From: Campylobacter concisus
Lineage (GTDB): Bacteria > Campylobacterota > Campylobacteria > Campylobacterales > Campylobacteraceae
Assembly: GCF_003048875.2 (NCBI RefSeq)
Contig: NZ_CP049264.1
Span: 1,426,001 to 1,490,000, forward strand
Reading direction: 5' to 3'
DNA: 64,000 bases
Shown here: piece after piece, positions 28,286-36,589 of the stretch
How the letters are laid out: each line of letters begins with the position of its first letter
Position numbering within the stretch: position 1 is the first letter of the stretch
Program-made: the position numbers and the translations under genes
The notes under the pieces: generated by a model
Databases searched by the model: none
What the model was told of the DNA's origin: nothing
The model's input: the letters and a program-made list of their open reading frames with translations, nothing else

Positions 28286-29617
28286 TTATGAGATCTCCCT
28301 TATTAACACCACCAGAACTAAAAGTGGAGCCACAAATCTAATTAAAAAATACCAAATTTTAAATATAACCTTGCCCATATAAGGCACAAATAGCTCTTTT
28401 AAAAGCTCAAATTTCATAAAGTAGCCAACAAAGATAGCAAACAAGATGCCACCAAGTGGGAGCATGATGTTTGAGCTAAGGTAATCAAGCAGGTCAAAAA
28501 AGCTCTTACCAAAAAATGTAAGCGCATCTTTAAATTCGCTTGTGCCACTTAACGCGCATAAAATTCCTAAAACATAAACCACGCAAGCGACGACTAGGAT
28601 CGATTTGTTTCTACTAAATTTTAGGCTTTTGCTTAAGAAAAATATAAATGGCTCAACCATCGAGATAACCGAGGTGATGCCAGCAAAAAATAGTGATATA
28701 AAAAATGTAAATGCCAAGAAATTTCCAAGCAAGCCAAGCTTAGCAAATAGCGTTGGTAGCGAGATAAAAGCAAGCCCTGCGCCTTTTGATGGCTCTGAGC
28801 CAAACTCAAATGTAAACGTAAAGACGATAAGACCAATAATAACGCTTATTATGATGTTCGCAAAGACGACATAGAGCGAAGAGATAAATAAATTTGTATC
28901 ATCGCTTAGACTTGATGAGTAGGTAAGGATGCAGCCGATACCAACGCACATCGTAAAAAAGGCAAGTCCAAGAGCATTTAAAACAGCTGCTTGATCTATC
29001 TTTGAAAAGTCAGGCACTAGTAGAAATTTAGCCGCTTTATCAAAGCCATCCATACCAAAAGAGTAGCCAAGCATAAGCAAAAGCAAGATAAAAAGAGCTG
29101 GTATGAGATAGACATTTATGCGCTCGATGCCGCTTTTTACACCTTTTGTAAGGATGAAAAAGTAGGCAAAAAATGCGATACTAAAGTATAAAATTTGCTC
29201 ACCAATGCTATTTGAAGTGAAATTTACAAAAAGCATCTCTGAGCTTGCCATATCTTTAGGTAGCTCGCTAAGGCTTAAAATGACGTATTTTAAAACCCAG
29301 CCAATGATGAGCGTGTAAAACGAAGCGATAAATAGCCCAGTCATCATGATAATACCGGCAAATTTCCAAGAATTTGCCCCTTTTGTAGCTAGACTTTTAA
29401 ACGCTCCAACCGTATCAAGACGTGAAATTTTACCCATCGCCATCTCAGCAAAAAATATGCTAAGACCAACAGCAAAGGCAAAAAATAGATATATAAGGAT
29501 AAATGCCGAGCCACCGTTACTGCCGACCATGTATGGAAATTTCCACGCATTACCAAGGCCGATAGCCGCTCCAATTATCGATAATACAAAGCCAATTTTA
29601 CTAAATCTCTCTGCCAT
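28286..29617 (-). CDS. Na+-dependent transporter, NSS (SNF) family, copy 2 of 3
   Basis: A 443-residue paralog of its two neighbours. The helix 1 motif GLGNAWKFPYMVGSNGGSAF is intact, followed by a similar arrangement of hydrophobic segments and the conserved loop WVLKYVILSLSELP. The short helices near residues 250-300 contain the EFGSEPSKGAGLAFISLPTL segment, which all three copies share in altered form. It is separated from copy 1 by a 1-base overlap and from copy 3 by 1 base, so the set reads as a single operon formed by tandem duplication. Confidence 0.93.
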   Translation of the reverse strand: MAERFSKIGFVLSIIGAAIGLGNAWKFPYMVGSNGGSAFILIYLFFAFAVGLSIFFAEMAMGKISRLDTVGAFKSLATKGANSWKFAGIIMMTGLFIASFYTLIIGWVLKYVILSLSELPKDMASSEMLFVNFTSNSIGEQILYFSIAFFAYFFILTKGVKSGIERINVYLIPALFILLLLMLGYSFGMDGFDKAAKFLLVPDFSKIDQAAVLNALGLAFFTMCVGIGCILTYSSSLSDDTNLFISSLYVVFANIIISVIIGLIVFTFTFEFGSEPSKGAGLAFISLPTLFAKLGLLGNFLAFTFFISLFFAGITSVISMVEPFIFFLSKSLKFSRNKSILVVACVVYVLGILCALSGTSEFKDALTFFGKSFFDLLDYLSSNIMLPLGGILFAIFVGYFMKFELLKELFVPYMGKVIFKIWYFLIRFVAPLLVLVVLIREIS

Positions 29618-30963
29618 TATTTACCTGCCATCTGGTAGATCATTATCGCACAAATAGCAACTGGCACGACATATCTTAAGAAAAAATACCAAATTTCAAA
29701 AAATGCTCTTCCCATAAATTCGCCAAAGAGCAGATACAAACTCTCTTTTTTAAGCTTATAGCCAACAAAAAAGCTAAATACGATAGCGCCTATTGGCATC
29801 ATGATATTTGATGTGAGAAAGTCAAGCGCGTCAAAAAATGGCTTACCACAAACGCTAAAAGCACTTGAAGTGTCTGAATAATATGAAAGTATGCAAAAGA
29901 TGCCCAAGATATAGACAAAGGCGCCGATGTAAAGAAGCGCCATTTTTCTTGAAATTTCAAATTTTCTAACCAAATAATAAGCAAAAGGCTCGATCATCGA
30001 AACCGCACTTGTAATGCCAGCAAACAATAGCGATACGAAAAATGCGACCGCCATAACGTTGCCAACGATGCCAAGCTTTGCAAAAAGTGTGACAAGCGAG
30101 ATAAAGATAAGGCCCGGACCACTTGCCGTGCTATCAGCCCCATAAGCAAATATAAAGGTAAATACAACAAGCCCCATCATAATGCCTATTAAGATGTTTA
30201 TAAAGATGATAGAGAGCGTTGATTTTATTAAATTTGTGCGCTCTGGTAAATTTGCAGCGTATGTTGGTATGACGCCAACGCCCATAGATAGCGAGAAAAA
30301 CGCAAGGCCGAGAGCCTGCAAGACAACATCTGGCGTGATCGCACTAAAATTTGGTACAAATAAAAATTTAGCCGCCTTCACAAAGCCATCACCCATGCTA
30401 AGCGCGTAAAAAAGCATGCAAACCAGCAAAACAAAAAGGCTTGGCATCATCCATATATTCAGCTTTTCTATGCCACTTTTTACACCTTTTGAAACTGCAA
30501 AAAAGACCATCAAAAAGACTAGGCTAAAGCAAAGCACGGCACTGCTTAGATCATTTGATAAAAGCGTGTTAAACTGCTCGCCTGCAGCTTTTGTATCAGA
30601 TAAAAGTGGCGAAAAACTAAGATAGATATACTTTAAAATCCAGCCAATAACAACCATATAAAATGAAGCTATAAGTATCGCTCCGATCATGAAAAAGCCG
30701 GAGAGCGACCAGGCTTTTTTATTTTTTGGAGCAAGCTTGTAAAGTGAGCTTACGATGTCGCTTTCGCCAAGTTTGCCGATGCTAAGCTCCGCTAAAAACG
30801 CCACAAACGCGATAGCAAATGTAAGAAGCAAATATAAAATTATAAATGCCGAACCGCCGTTATTTCCCACCATCGTAGGAAATTTCCAAGCATTGCCAAG
30901 ACCCACAGCAGAACCAGCCATAGCAAGGACAAAGCCTATCTTTGAAAATTTCTCGTTTATCAT
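29617..30963 (-). CDS. Na+-dependent transporter, NSS (SNF) family, copy 1 of 3
   Basis: The first gene of the transporter operon, 448 residues. Helix 1 reads GLGNAWKFPTMVGNNGGSAF, with Thr in place of the Tyr that follows KFP in the other two copies, which could affect the substrate site. The rest follows the NSS pattern. Upstream, the 206-base gap to the divergent atpE gene should contain its promoter. From memory C. jejuni has two NSS genes next to atpE; here there are three. Confidence 0.93.
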   Translation of the reverse strand: MINEKFSKIGFVLAMAGSAVGLGNAWKFPTMVGNNGGSAFIILYLLLTFAIAFVAFLAELSIGKLGESDIVSSLYKLAPKNKKAWSLSGFFMIGAILIASFYMVVIGWILKYIYLSFSPLLSDTKAAGEQFNTLLSNDLSSAVLCFSLVFLMVFFAVSKGVKSGIEKLNIWMMPSLFVLLVCMLFYALSMGDGFVKAAKFLFVPNFSAITPDVVLQALGLAFFSLSMGVGVIPTYAANLPERTNLIKSTLSIIFINILIGIMMGLVVFTFIFAYGADSTASGPGLIFISLVTLFAKLGIVGNVMAVAFFVSLLFAGITSAVSMIEPFAYYLVRKFEISRKMALLYIGAFVYILGIFCILSYYSDTSSAFSVCGKPFFDALDFLTSNIMMPIGAIVFSFFVGYKLKKESLYLLFGEFMGRAFFEIWYFFLRYVVPVAICAIMIYQMAGK

Positions 30964-31169
30964 TGAAAACCTAAGATTAAGAATAAATTAAATTCTTTCA
31001 AAGATAGCATAAAAAAACTTTCATTTTTCTAAGCCAAGAATTTTTTATAGGCAATTTAAATTTTTAGTGTTTTTATTTGAAACAAAGTTTTGTTTTTGTA
31101 ATATTACGGCTCATGAAGTTCAAGTAGGGGACAGATCCGAAAGAGCTTTAAAATTTTAAAGGAGCAACG
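30964..31169. promoter_or_regulatory. Divergent control region between NSS operon and atpE
   Basis: The 206-base gap is AT-rich and has no gene. On the plus strand a candidate -10 (TAATAT, 31099-31104) lies in TTTTTGTAATATTACGG, giving an atpE leader of about 60 bases that ends with the strong AAAGGAGCAACG ribosome site. No clear operator or hairpin was found. Confidence 0.4.
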
Positions 31170-31472
31170 ATGAAAAAGATCGTGTTTTTAATTCTTGGTC
31201 TTGCTGCATTTGCATTTGGCGCTGACGGCGAGATGATCAGATCATATTCAGTTATCGCTGGCGGTATCGGCCTTGGCCTTGCAGCTCTTGGCGGTGCTAT
31301 AGGTATGGGTAACACAGCTGCTGCAACTATCAGCGGAACAGCTAGAAACCCAGGTGTAGGTAGCAAACTTATGACTACAATGTTTATCGCACTTGCGATG
31401 ATCGAAGCACAAGTTATCTACGCACTTGTTATTACACTTATCGTTCTTTACGCAAACCCAATGCTTGGCTAA
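31170..31472 (+). CDS. atpE: ATP synthase F0 subunit c
   Basis: The ring subunit of the ATP synthase rotor. At 100 residues it is longer than the usual 75-80. The extra is an N-terminal hydrophobic leader (KKIVFLILGLAAFAFGADG) that looks like a cleavable signal peptide with a possible cut after AFG or GAD. The two membrane helices follow; the proton-carrying Glu79 is in AMIEAQVIYAL, with the polar loop RNPGVGSK between them. It is not with the other atp genes: atpC ends the window about 32 kb away. This detached atpE is normal for Campylobacter and relatives. Confidence 0.96.
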   Translation: MKKIVFLILGLAAFAFGADGEMIRSYSVIAGGIGLGLAALGGAIGMGNTAAATISGTARNPGVGSKLMTTMFIALAMIEAQVIYALVITLIVLYANPMLG

Positions 31473-31489
31473 GCGTAAAGCTTAAATTT

Positions 31490-31511
31490 AGCCCCTTTTT
31501 TGGGGCTTTTG
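31490..31511 (+). terminator. Terminator after atpE
   Basis: A 6-base GC stem (AGCCCC with GGGGCT) with a T6 loop and a T-rich tail stands 17 bases after the atpE stop and ends just 9 bases before the tRNA gene. Confidence 0.75.
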
Positions 31512-31519
31512 TTCTTTTT

Positions 31520-31604
31520 GCGATCATGGTGGAATTGGTAGACACGCTATCTTGAGGGGGTAGTGCCGCTAGGTGTGCGAGTTCGAGTCTCGCTGATCGC
31601 ACCA
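31520..31604 (+). tRNA. tRNA-Leu (anticodon GAG)
   Basis: An 85-base tRNA with a 7-base acceptor stem (GCGATCA with TGATCGC) and an encoded ACCA end. The D arm contains GGAATTGGTAGACACG, typical of leucine tRNAs. The anticodon stem CTATC/GGTAG holds the loop TTGAGGG, so the anticodon is GAG, reading CTC and CTT. A short variable arm (TGCCGCTAGGTG region) precedes the T arm GCGAGTTCGAGTCTCGC. No separate promoter is clear; it follows the atpE terminator closely. Confidence 0.95.
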
Positions 31605-31664
31605 TCTTAACTCTCTTTCTAAATCAAAATCTTAAATTTCTAAGCTATAAAAAAGGAAAATTTT

Positions 31665-32528
31665 ATGTTAGATAAAAAACGTGCCTTAAAACAATTACAA
31701 AACGAAGCAGACGATGTTGCTATATACTCACTTCTAGAAGCTAGCGAAAAAGTCGAAGAGAACAAAAAGGTACTTCGAAAATTAATCGCAGAAGAGAGAC
31801 GCCACTATGCTTTTTGTCAAAAGATAACTGGCGAGAGCAGAAGTGCAAATTTATTCAAAGTCATTTTCTATACGATACTTGTTAAAATTTTTGGCACCTC
31901 TTTTACTCTGAAATTTATGGAGTCACGCGAAGAAAATGCTGAGAAATTTTATCTTGACATCGTAGATGAATATCCTGAGGCTCGTGATATTTACGAAGAG
32001 GAGATGAACCACGAAAATAGTCTAATCTCCATGTTAAAAGACACAAAACTCGTAAATGCTGGTGGCATCGTGCTTGGTATGAATGATGCTTTAGTTGAGC
32101 TAACAGGCACACTTAGCGGCATCGCGCTTGCATTTTCAAATACAAAATCAGTTGGCGCAACAGGCCTTATCATGGGCGTGGCAGCTGCACTCTCTATGGC
32201 TGGCTCAGCGTATCTCGAGTCAAAAGAAAATCCAAGCGACGAGATCAAACCGCTTACCTACTCGCTCTACACAGGCGGTTCATACATCATAACAACGGCA
32301 TTTTTGATACTTCCATTTTTCATCTTTACAAGCGGTCTTTACGCCGTCTTGTCGATGTTTTTCTTTGCGCTAGTTGCCATTATTACTTACAACTTTTATA
32401 TAAGCGTGGCAAAGGAGCTTAAATTTTTACCAAGAGTGATTGAGATGTGCGTGATAACTTTTGGCGTTGCGATCATATCTTTTGGCATCGGCTTTTTAGT
32501 AAAACACTATTTTGGACTAGATGTCTAA
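31665..32528 (+). CDS. Ferritin-like domain fused to VIT1/CCC1-type membrane protein
   Basis: A 287-residue protein with two parts. Residues 1-130 look like a rubrerythrin-type diiron helical bundle: paired Glu/His motifs such as EERRHYAF near residue 44 and the later EEMNHENSL near residue 110. Residues 135-287 hold about five membrane helices and the VIT family pattern GIVLGMNDALVELTGTLSG, as in the yeast and plant vacuolar iron/manganese carriers. It may sense or oxidise iron and export Fe(II) or Mn(II). The fusion is also known in other bacteria (MbfA family). It is separate from the tRNA by 60 bases and has a weak AAAGGAAAATTTT ribosome site. Confidence 0.88.
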   Translation: MLDKKRALKQLQNEADDVAIYSLLEASEKVEENKKVLRKLIAEERRHYAFCQKITGESRSANLFKVIFYTILVKIFGTSFTLKFMESREENAEKFYLDIVDEYPEARDIYEEEMNHENSLISMLKDTKLVNAGGIVLGMNDALVELTGTLSGIALAFSNTKSVGATGLIMGVAAALSMAGSAYLESKENPSDEIKPLTYSLYTGGSYIITTAFLILPFFIFTSGLYAVLSMFFFALVAIITYNFYISVAKELKFLPRVIEMCVITFGVAIISFGIGFLVKHYFGLDV

Positions 32529-32529
32529 C

Positions 32530-33585
32530 CTAAATTTCAAACCAGCCGTAGCTATCGTCCCCAAAATTCCCACTAAAAAGTGGCTTTAAATTTAGATCAA
32601 GGCTCAAATTTTCACCATTTTTAAAATTTGAGCTTTGATAGATAAGTAGCCACTTTACATTTGCTAGCTTGCCCTCTTTTGCAAGTTTTAAAAACTCGCC
32701 AGCTCCTTCAAACATGCAAAGTCCTTTTAGATCAAGCTCTTTTTGAATGCTAACTTTGCGATTTGGTACGCTAAAAAGTGGCAATGTTTCATCAAATTTA
32801 TCGCCTCTTGAGTAGATTATGACGTCTGGGTTTTTGCCATTTTTTATAAGTCTGGTATCGAGCCTTGGTCGGTCTGTCCGCACTGTGTTGCCACCGATCA
32901 CCAATGTATCTATGACGCTTCTTAGTTTATGCACATGCGTGCGGCTAAGCTCATTTGTGATGATGCCACCGCTTGCCACGCCATTTTTACTAAGAGCGAT
33001 TTTTAAAAAGCTAAATCCACCATTTTGATATGCCAAAAATGGCTCAAGCAGCTTATCACAGCGCTCTTTTAAAATGCCAAATTTAACTTTCACTCCAGCA
33101 CTTTGAAGCAAATTTCCACCGCCACTTGCTATTTTATTTTCATCGTGGCTGCCAATTATGACCTCACCAAAACCAAGCTCTTTTAGCAAATTTGCACAAG
33201 GTGGCGTTTTGCCGTGATGCGAGCAAGGCTCAAGCGTGACATAAGCTTTTGCATTTTTTAGTAAATTTGAGTGGTTGTTTAGTATAAATTCATAGGTAAA
33301 TTTTGGCTCTAAAAGGCCAAAATCGCCATCTTTTATCTTAGAGCTAAATTTAGCGTTATACGCTTTTATAAAATCATCTTTAAATTTTTCACTTTTTTTG
33401 CAAAGCGCAAAGAGTACCGCTGTCGGTTCAGCGTGTAAATATCCAGCCTTTTCATGAGCCTTGCAAGATAAAATTTGCCCATTTTCATCAAGGACAAGGC
33501 ACCCAACAGCTGGATTTGGGTAGGTCAGGATCTGAAATTTCCAAGCCTCACTTAAAGCAAGATCCATGTAAAATTCGTCGTTCAT
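32530..33585 (-). CDS. ribD: Bifunctional riboflavin deaminase/reductase
   Basis: Carries out two riboflavin pathway steps: deamination of the pyrimidine ring and reduction of the ribosyl side chain. The deaminase zinc site is HAE (His51, Glu53) with PCSHHGKTPPC (Cys121, Cys130). The reductase domain starts near residue 195 (KIALSKNGVASGG) and includes the GGNTVRTDRPRLDTR motif. The gap between the zinc motifs is longer than usual (about 70 residues), a feature of Campylobacter forms. 351 residues is normal. Its stop is 1 base from that of the convergent VIT gene, so no terminator space exists there. Confidence 0.95.
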   Translation of the reverse strand: MNDEFYMDLALSEAWKFQILTYPNPAVGCLVLDENGQILSCKAHEKAGYLHAEPTAVLFALCKKSEKFKDDFIKAYNAKFSSKIKDGDFGLLEPKFTYEFILNNHSNLLKNAKAYVTLEPCSHHGKTPPCANLLKELGFGEVIIGSHDENKIASGGGNLLQSAGVKVKFGILKERCDKLLEPFLAYQNGGFSFLKIALSKNGVASGGIITNELSRTHVHKLRSVIDTLVIGGNTVRTDRPRLDTRLIKNGKNPDVIIYSRGDKFDETLPLFSVPNRKVSIQKELDLKGLCMFEGAGEFLKLAKEGKLANVKWLLIYQSSNFKNGENLSLDLNLKPLFSGNFGDDSYGWFEI

Positions 33586-33600
33586 CTTAGCAGACTATAT

Positions 33601-34152
33601 TTATTTTCCTATATCTTTTATCTCATCAACAAGTGTTTTTGAGATCAAGTCGATATCGGTCGGCTCATCCTGTGCATCCCACCTAAATGCAGCAATCTCC
33701 GCCAAAACAGCCATCTCTTTGAAATAGCTATATTTTGTCGTAGAGACTGGTATAGCATAAGAGACCAATAGCCTATCTGCGTTATCATAAATTTTCACGC
33801 TGTAGCTAAAGTGAGGCTTGTTTAACGCCTTGCCACCCCAGTTAAACCATCTTTCATAATCCATTTGTATTTTTATCTTAAAGCTATTTTCGTCTCCTAA
33901 AATGCCCTGCTCTTTTAGATGTTTGTTTATAAATTCCACAAATTCATCACGAAGTTCGCTTTCATTTTTATAGTTAGGGTTGTACTCGTATCTAGTTGGT
34001 TGATTTGTCAATGTCAGGTTAAAATCACTAACAATGTATTTAGCCACGCCTTTTTGTATCGGCGTTGGCTCAACATTATATTTATATCTTCCCGCGCATC
34101 CAACAAAGAAAGCACCTAAAACTATTAAAAATAGTATTTTTACAAATTTCAT
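33601..34152 (-). CDS. Putative lipoprotein
   Basis: A 183-residue protein with a lipoprotein signal: a hydrophobic stretch (KILFLIVLGAFFVGC) ending in a lipobox with Cys19. The mature part has an alternating charged/aromatic pattern (YERWFNWGGKALNKPHFSYSVKIYD) suggesting beta strands. No family was recognised. It lies between ribD and fhs (15 and 11 bases), and may be transcribed with them, but their functions give no hint about its role. Confidence 0.85.
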   Translation of the reverse strand: MKFVKILFLIVLGAFFVGCAGRYKYNVEPTPIQKGVAKYIVSDFNLTLTNQPTRYEYNPNYKNESELRDEFVEFINKHLKEQGILGDENSFKIKIQMDYERWFNWGGKALNKPHFSYSVKIYDNADRLLVSYAIPVSTTKYSYFKEMAVLAEIAAFRWDAQDEPTDIDLISKTLVDEIKDIGK

Positions 34153-34163
34153 ATTTTCTAAAT

Positions 34164-35813
34164 TTACGACAAGCCGTCAATCTTGCCGTCTGCGTCTATT
34201 CTCATATTGACCGCAGCTGGCACTTTTGGAAGTCCTGGCATTAGCATGATCTTACCGCAAACCGCGACGATAAAGCCAGCTCCCGTTCTAATGTCAAGGT
34301 CTTTTACGCTAAATGTAAAGCCCTTTGCTCTGCCCAAAAGCTTCGCATCGTCACTAAATGAATACTGAGTTTTTGCGATACAAACTGGCAAATGGCTCAA
34401 ATTTAGCTCTTTTATCATCTCAAGCTTTTTAAGAGTAGCCTCTTCAAAGACCACCTCGCCAGCTCCATAAATTTCCTTAGCGACCTTTTCGATTTTAGTT
34501 TTCGTATCGTCACTCATCTCGTAGGTGAAATTTATCTTGCTTGGCTTATCGCACGCTTTTAAAACTAGCTCGGCAAGCTCAAGCGCACCTTTGCCACCTT
34601 TTAAGAAATTCTCACATACTGCCACTTCTACGCCAAGCTCACGGCAATACTCTTTTACGAAATTTATCTCTTCATCGGTGTCAAAGCCAAATTTATTAAG
34701 CGCCACAACCACGTTTTGACCAAATTTACCTTTTAAATTTTCGATGTGGCCGCCAAGATTTTCGATACCTTTTTTAAGGGCATTCATATCTGGTTTTGTG
34801 ATCTCATCTTTATTTGCTTCGCCGTTATATTTTAGCGATCTGATCGTGCTTACAAGCACCACAGCGCTTGGTTTAATCTCAGCAACCCTGCATTTTATAT
34901 CTAAAAATTTCTCCGCTCCAAGCTCCGAGCCAAAGCCAGCTTCAGTTATGACGTAGTCGGCTAAATTTAGAGCTGTTTTTGTTGCGATGACCGAGTTGCA
35001 GCCATGTGCGATGTTTGCAAATGGGCCACCATGCACGAGCGTAGGTGTGTGTTCAAGCGTTTGAAATAAATTTGGTTTGATCGCATCTTTTAAAAGTATG
35101 CAAACAGCGTCTTGGCAGCCTAGATCACGCACGTAGATAGGCTTTTTATCGCTATCATAGGCGACCATGATGTTTGCCACGCGCTCTTTTAGATCAGAAA
35201 GACTTGTTGCTAGACAAAGTACAGCCATGATCTCGCTTGCAGCGGTGATATTAAAGCCATCTTCTCTTGGCACGCCGTCCGTTCTGCCACCCTGACCCAC
35301 AGTGATAAATCTAAGCGCGCGGTCGTTCATATCCATACAGCGCTTCCATAAAATTTTCTCGATTTTTAGTGGGTTTTCTTGATAGAGGCTATTATCTATC
35401 ATCGCTGAAATAAGGTTATTTGCCGATGTTATCGCGTGAAAATCGCCAGTGAAGTGTAAATTTAGATCCTCCATCGGCGCAAGCTGCGAGTAACCACCAC
35501 CTGCTGCTCCGCCCTTTATGCCAAAAACTGGTCCCAAAGATGGCTCGCGAAGTGCTAGGCAAACCTTTTTATTAAGCGAATTTAGTGCGTCAGCTAGACC
35601 GATCGACATAGTCGTTTTGCCCTCGCCGTATGGGGTTGGGTTAGTCGCGGTGACTAAGATGAGCTTTGAGTTTGATGGCTCAAGTCTAGGGGAAATTTTA
35701 GCCTTAAATTTGCCGTAAAGCTCAAGCTCGTCTTCGTTTAAGCCTAGTCTTGCGGCAACTTTACTGATGTGTTCAAGTTTCGTTTGGTGAGTTATCTCGA
35801 TGTCGCTTAGCAT
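34164..35813 (-). CDS. fhs: Formate--tetrahydrofolate ligase
   Basis: Makes 10-formyltetrahydrofolate from formate, tetrahydrofolate and ATP, feeding one-carbon units to purine and methionine-start synthesis. The 549-residue length and the P-loop-like TPTPYGEGKTTMSIGL (about 57-72) are standard; the GGAAGGGYSQ motif and the HGGPFANIAHGCNS motif complete the active site. It lies 1 base after rimP, at the end of the rimP-rbfA-infB group. Its partner in most bacteria is FolD; FolD is not in this window. Confidence 0.96.
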   Translation of the reverse strand: MLSDIEITHQTKLEHISKVAARLGLNEDELELYGKFKAKISPRLEPSNSKLILVTATNPTPYGEGKTTMSIGLADALNSLNKKVCLALREPSLGPVFGIKGGAAGGGYSQLAPMEDLNLHFTGDFHAITSANNLISAMIDNSLYQENPLKIEKILWKRCMDMNDRALRFITVGQGGRTDGVPREDGFNITAASEIMAVLCLATSLSDLKERVANIMVAYDSDKKPIYVRDLGCQDAVCILLKDAIKPNLFQTLEHTPTLVHGGPFANIAHGCNSVIATKTALNLADYVITEAGFGSELGAEKFLDIKCRVAEIKPSAVVLVSTIRSLKYNGEANKDEITKPDMNALKKGIENLGGHIENLKGKFGQNVVVALNKFGFDTDEEINFVKEYCRELGVEVAVCENFLKGGKGALELAELVLKACDKPSKINFTYEMSDDTKTKIEKVAKEIYGAGEVVFEEATLKKLEMIKELNLSHLPVCIAKTQYSFSDDAKLLGRAKGFTFSVKDLDIRTGAGFIVAVCGKIMLMPGLPKVPAAVNMRIDADGKIDGLS

Positions 35814-35814
35814 T

Positions 35815-36231
35815 TTACCACTCCAAATATGTTTTTGCTTTTTTTATCTCATTGATGTTGATCTCAAAAATTCCCTCTTCGTTTTCTACTGCGACGCTCT
35901 CTTCGTCTGCTTTTACAAGCCTTCCTGCAAATTTCTCAGCCTCGGTTTGAACTTTAACTAGCTCACCAACGCTCGCTTTAAAGTGTGAAGGCTTGCTAAG
36001 CTTTCTCTCAAGACCAGGCGAGCTAACCTCAAGGCTATAATCCCCACTAACTGGCGGTGTCACGTCAAAGATAGGCGAGAGCAGACGGCTCACTTTTTCG
36101 CAGTCATCAAGGCTCACTCCACCATCTTTCGTGATATAAACTCTAAAAATAGCCCTGCCATTTTCATTTGCGATCTCGCTGTCGTAAAGCTCTACGCCGC
36201 ATTCGCGTACTAGTTTGTCTAAATTATCCAT
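35815..36231 (-). CDS. rimP: Ribosome maturation factor RimP
   Basis: Assists 30S subunit assembly. A 138-residue protein with the RimP pattern LYDSEIANENGRAIFRVYI and GDYSLEVSSPGLERKLSKPSHF, the latter a strong signature. Its start overlaps the end of rbfA by 8 bases. The order infB-rbfA-rimP reads in the usual direction on the minus strand; the nusA gene often found with them is absent here. Confidence 0.95.
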   Translation of the reverse strand: MDNLDKLVRECGVELYDSEIANENGRAIFRVYITKDGGVSLDDCEKVSRLLSPIFDVTPPVSGDYSLEVSSPGLERKLSKPSHFKASVGELVKVQTEAEKFAGRLVKADEESVAVENEEGIFEININEIKKAKTYLEW

Positions 36232-36589
36232 TTTTGTTTAAATCCTTTGAAATTTTATCAAACAACTTATCCATATGGTTTTGATACTCTAATCTATCGT
36301 CAAATTTAAAGTGAAAATTTGGACATCTATACCAGCCCTCAGCTGCCATGCAGTGGTTTTGCAAATGCCTGCAAACGCGCTTTAGATGCCCCAAAATATA
36401 CTCTTGCTCGCACTCATCAAACATCATCTTGTCAAGATAGACAAAGGCGTCGTATCTGCCCTTTTTGCACTCGACGTCAGTGACGCAAAGCCCCTTTAAA
36501 ATGCCATCTTCAAGAGTAGCTAGAGCCTCTGGTATGAGCTCTTTTAGCACACTCTCTGTTCTCATACGCTTTATTTCGTTAGCGTTCAT
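36224..36589 (-). CDS. rbfA: Ribosome-binding factor A
   Basis: A 121-residue KH-fold assembly factor that binds 16S rRNA helix 1. The start [23 protein letters not shown] and the central strand [16 protein letters not shown] fit the RbfA family, and the second half ([10 protein letters not shown]) is a divergent Campylobacter-type form. It overlaps infB by 4 bases and rimP by 8 bases, so its neighbours strongly support the call. Confidence 0.9.
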   Translation of the reverse strand: MNANEIKRMRTESVLKELIPEALATLEDGILKGLCVTDVECKKGRYDAFVYLDKMMFDECEQEYILGHLKRVCRHLQNHCMAAEGWYRCPNFHFKFDDRLEYQNHMDKLFDKISKDLNKNG

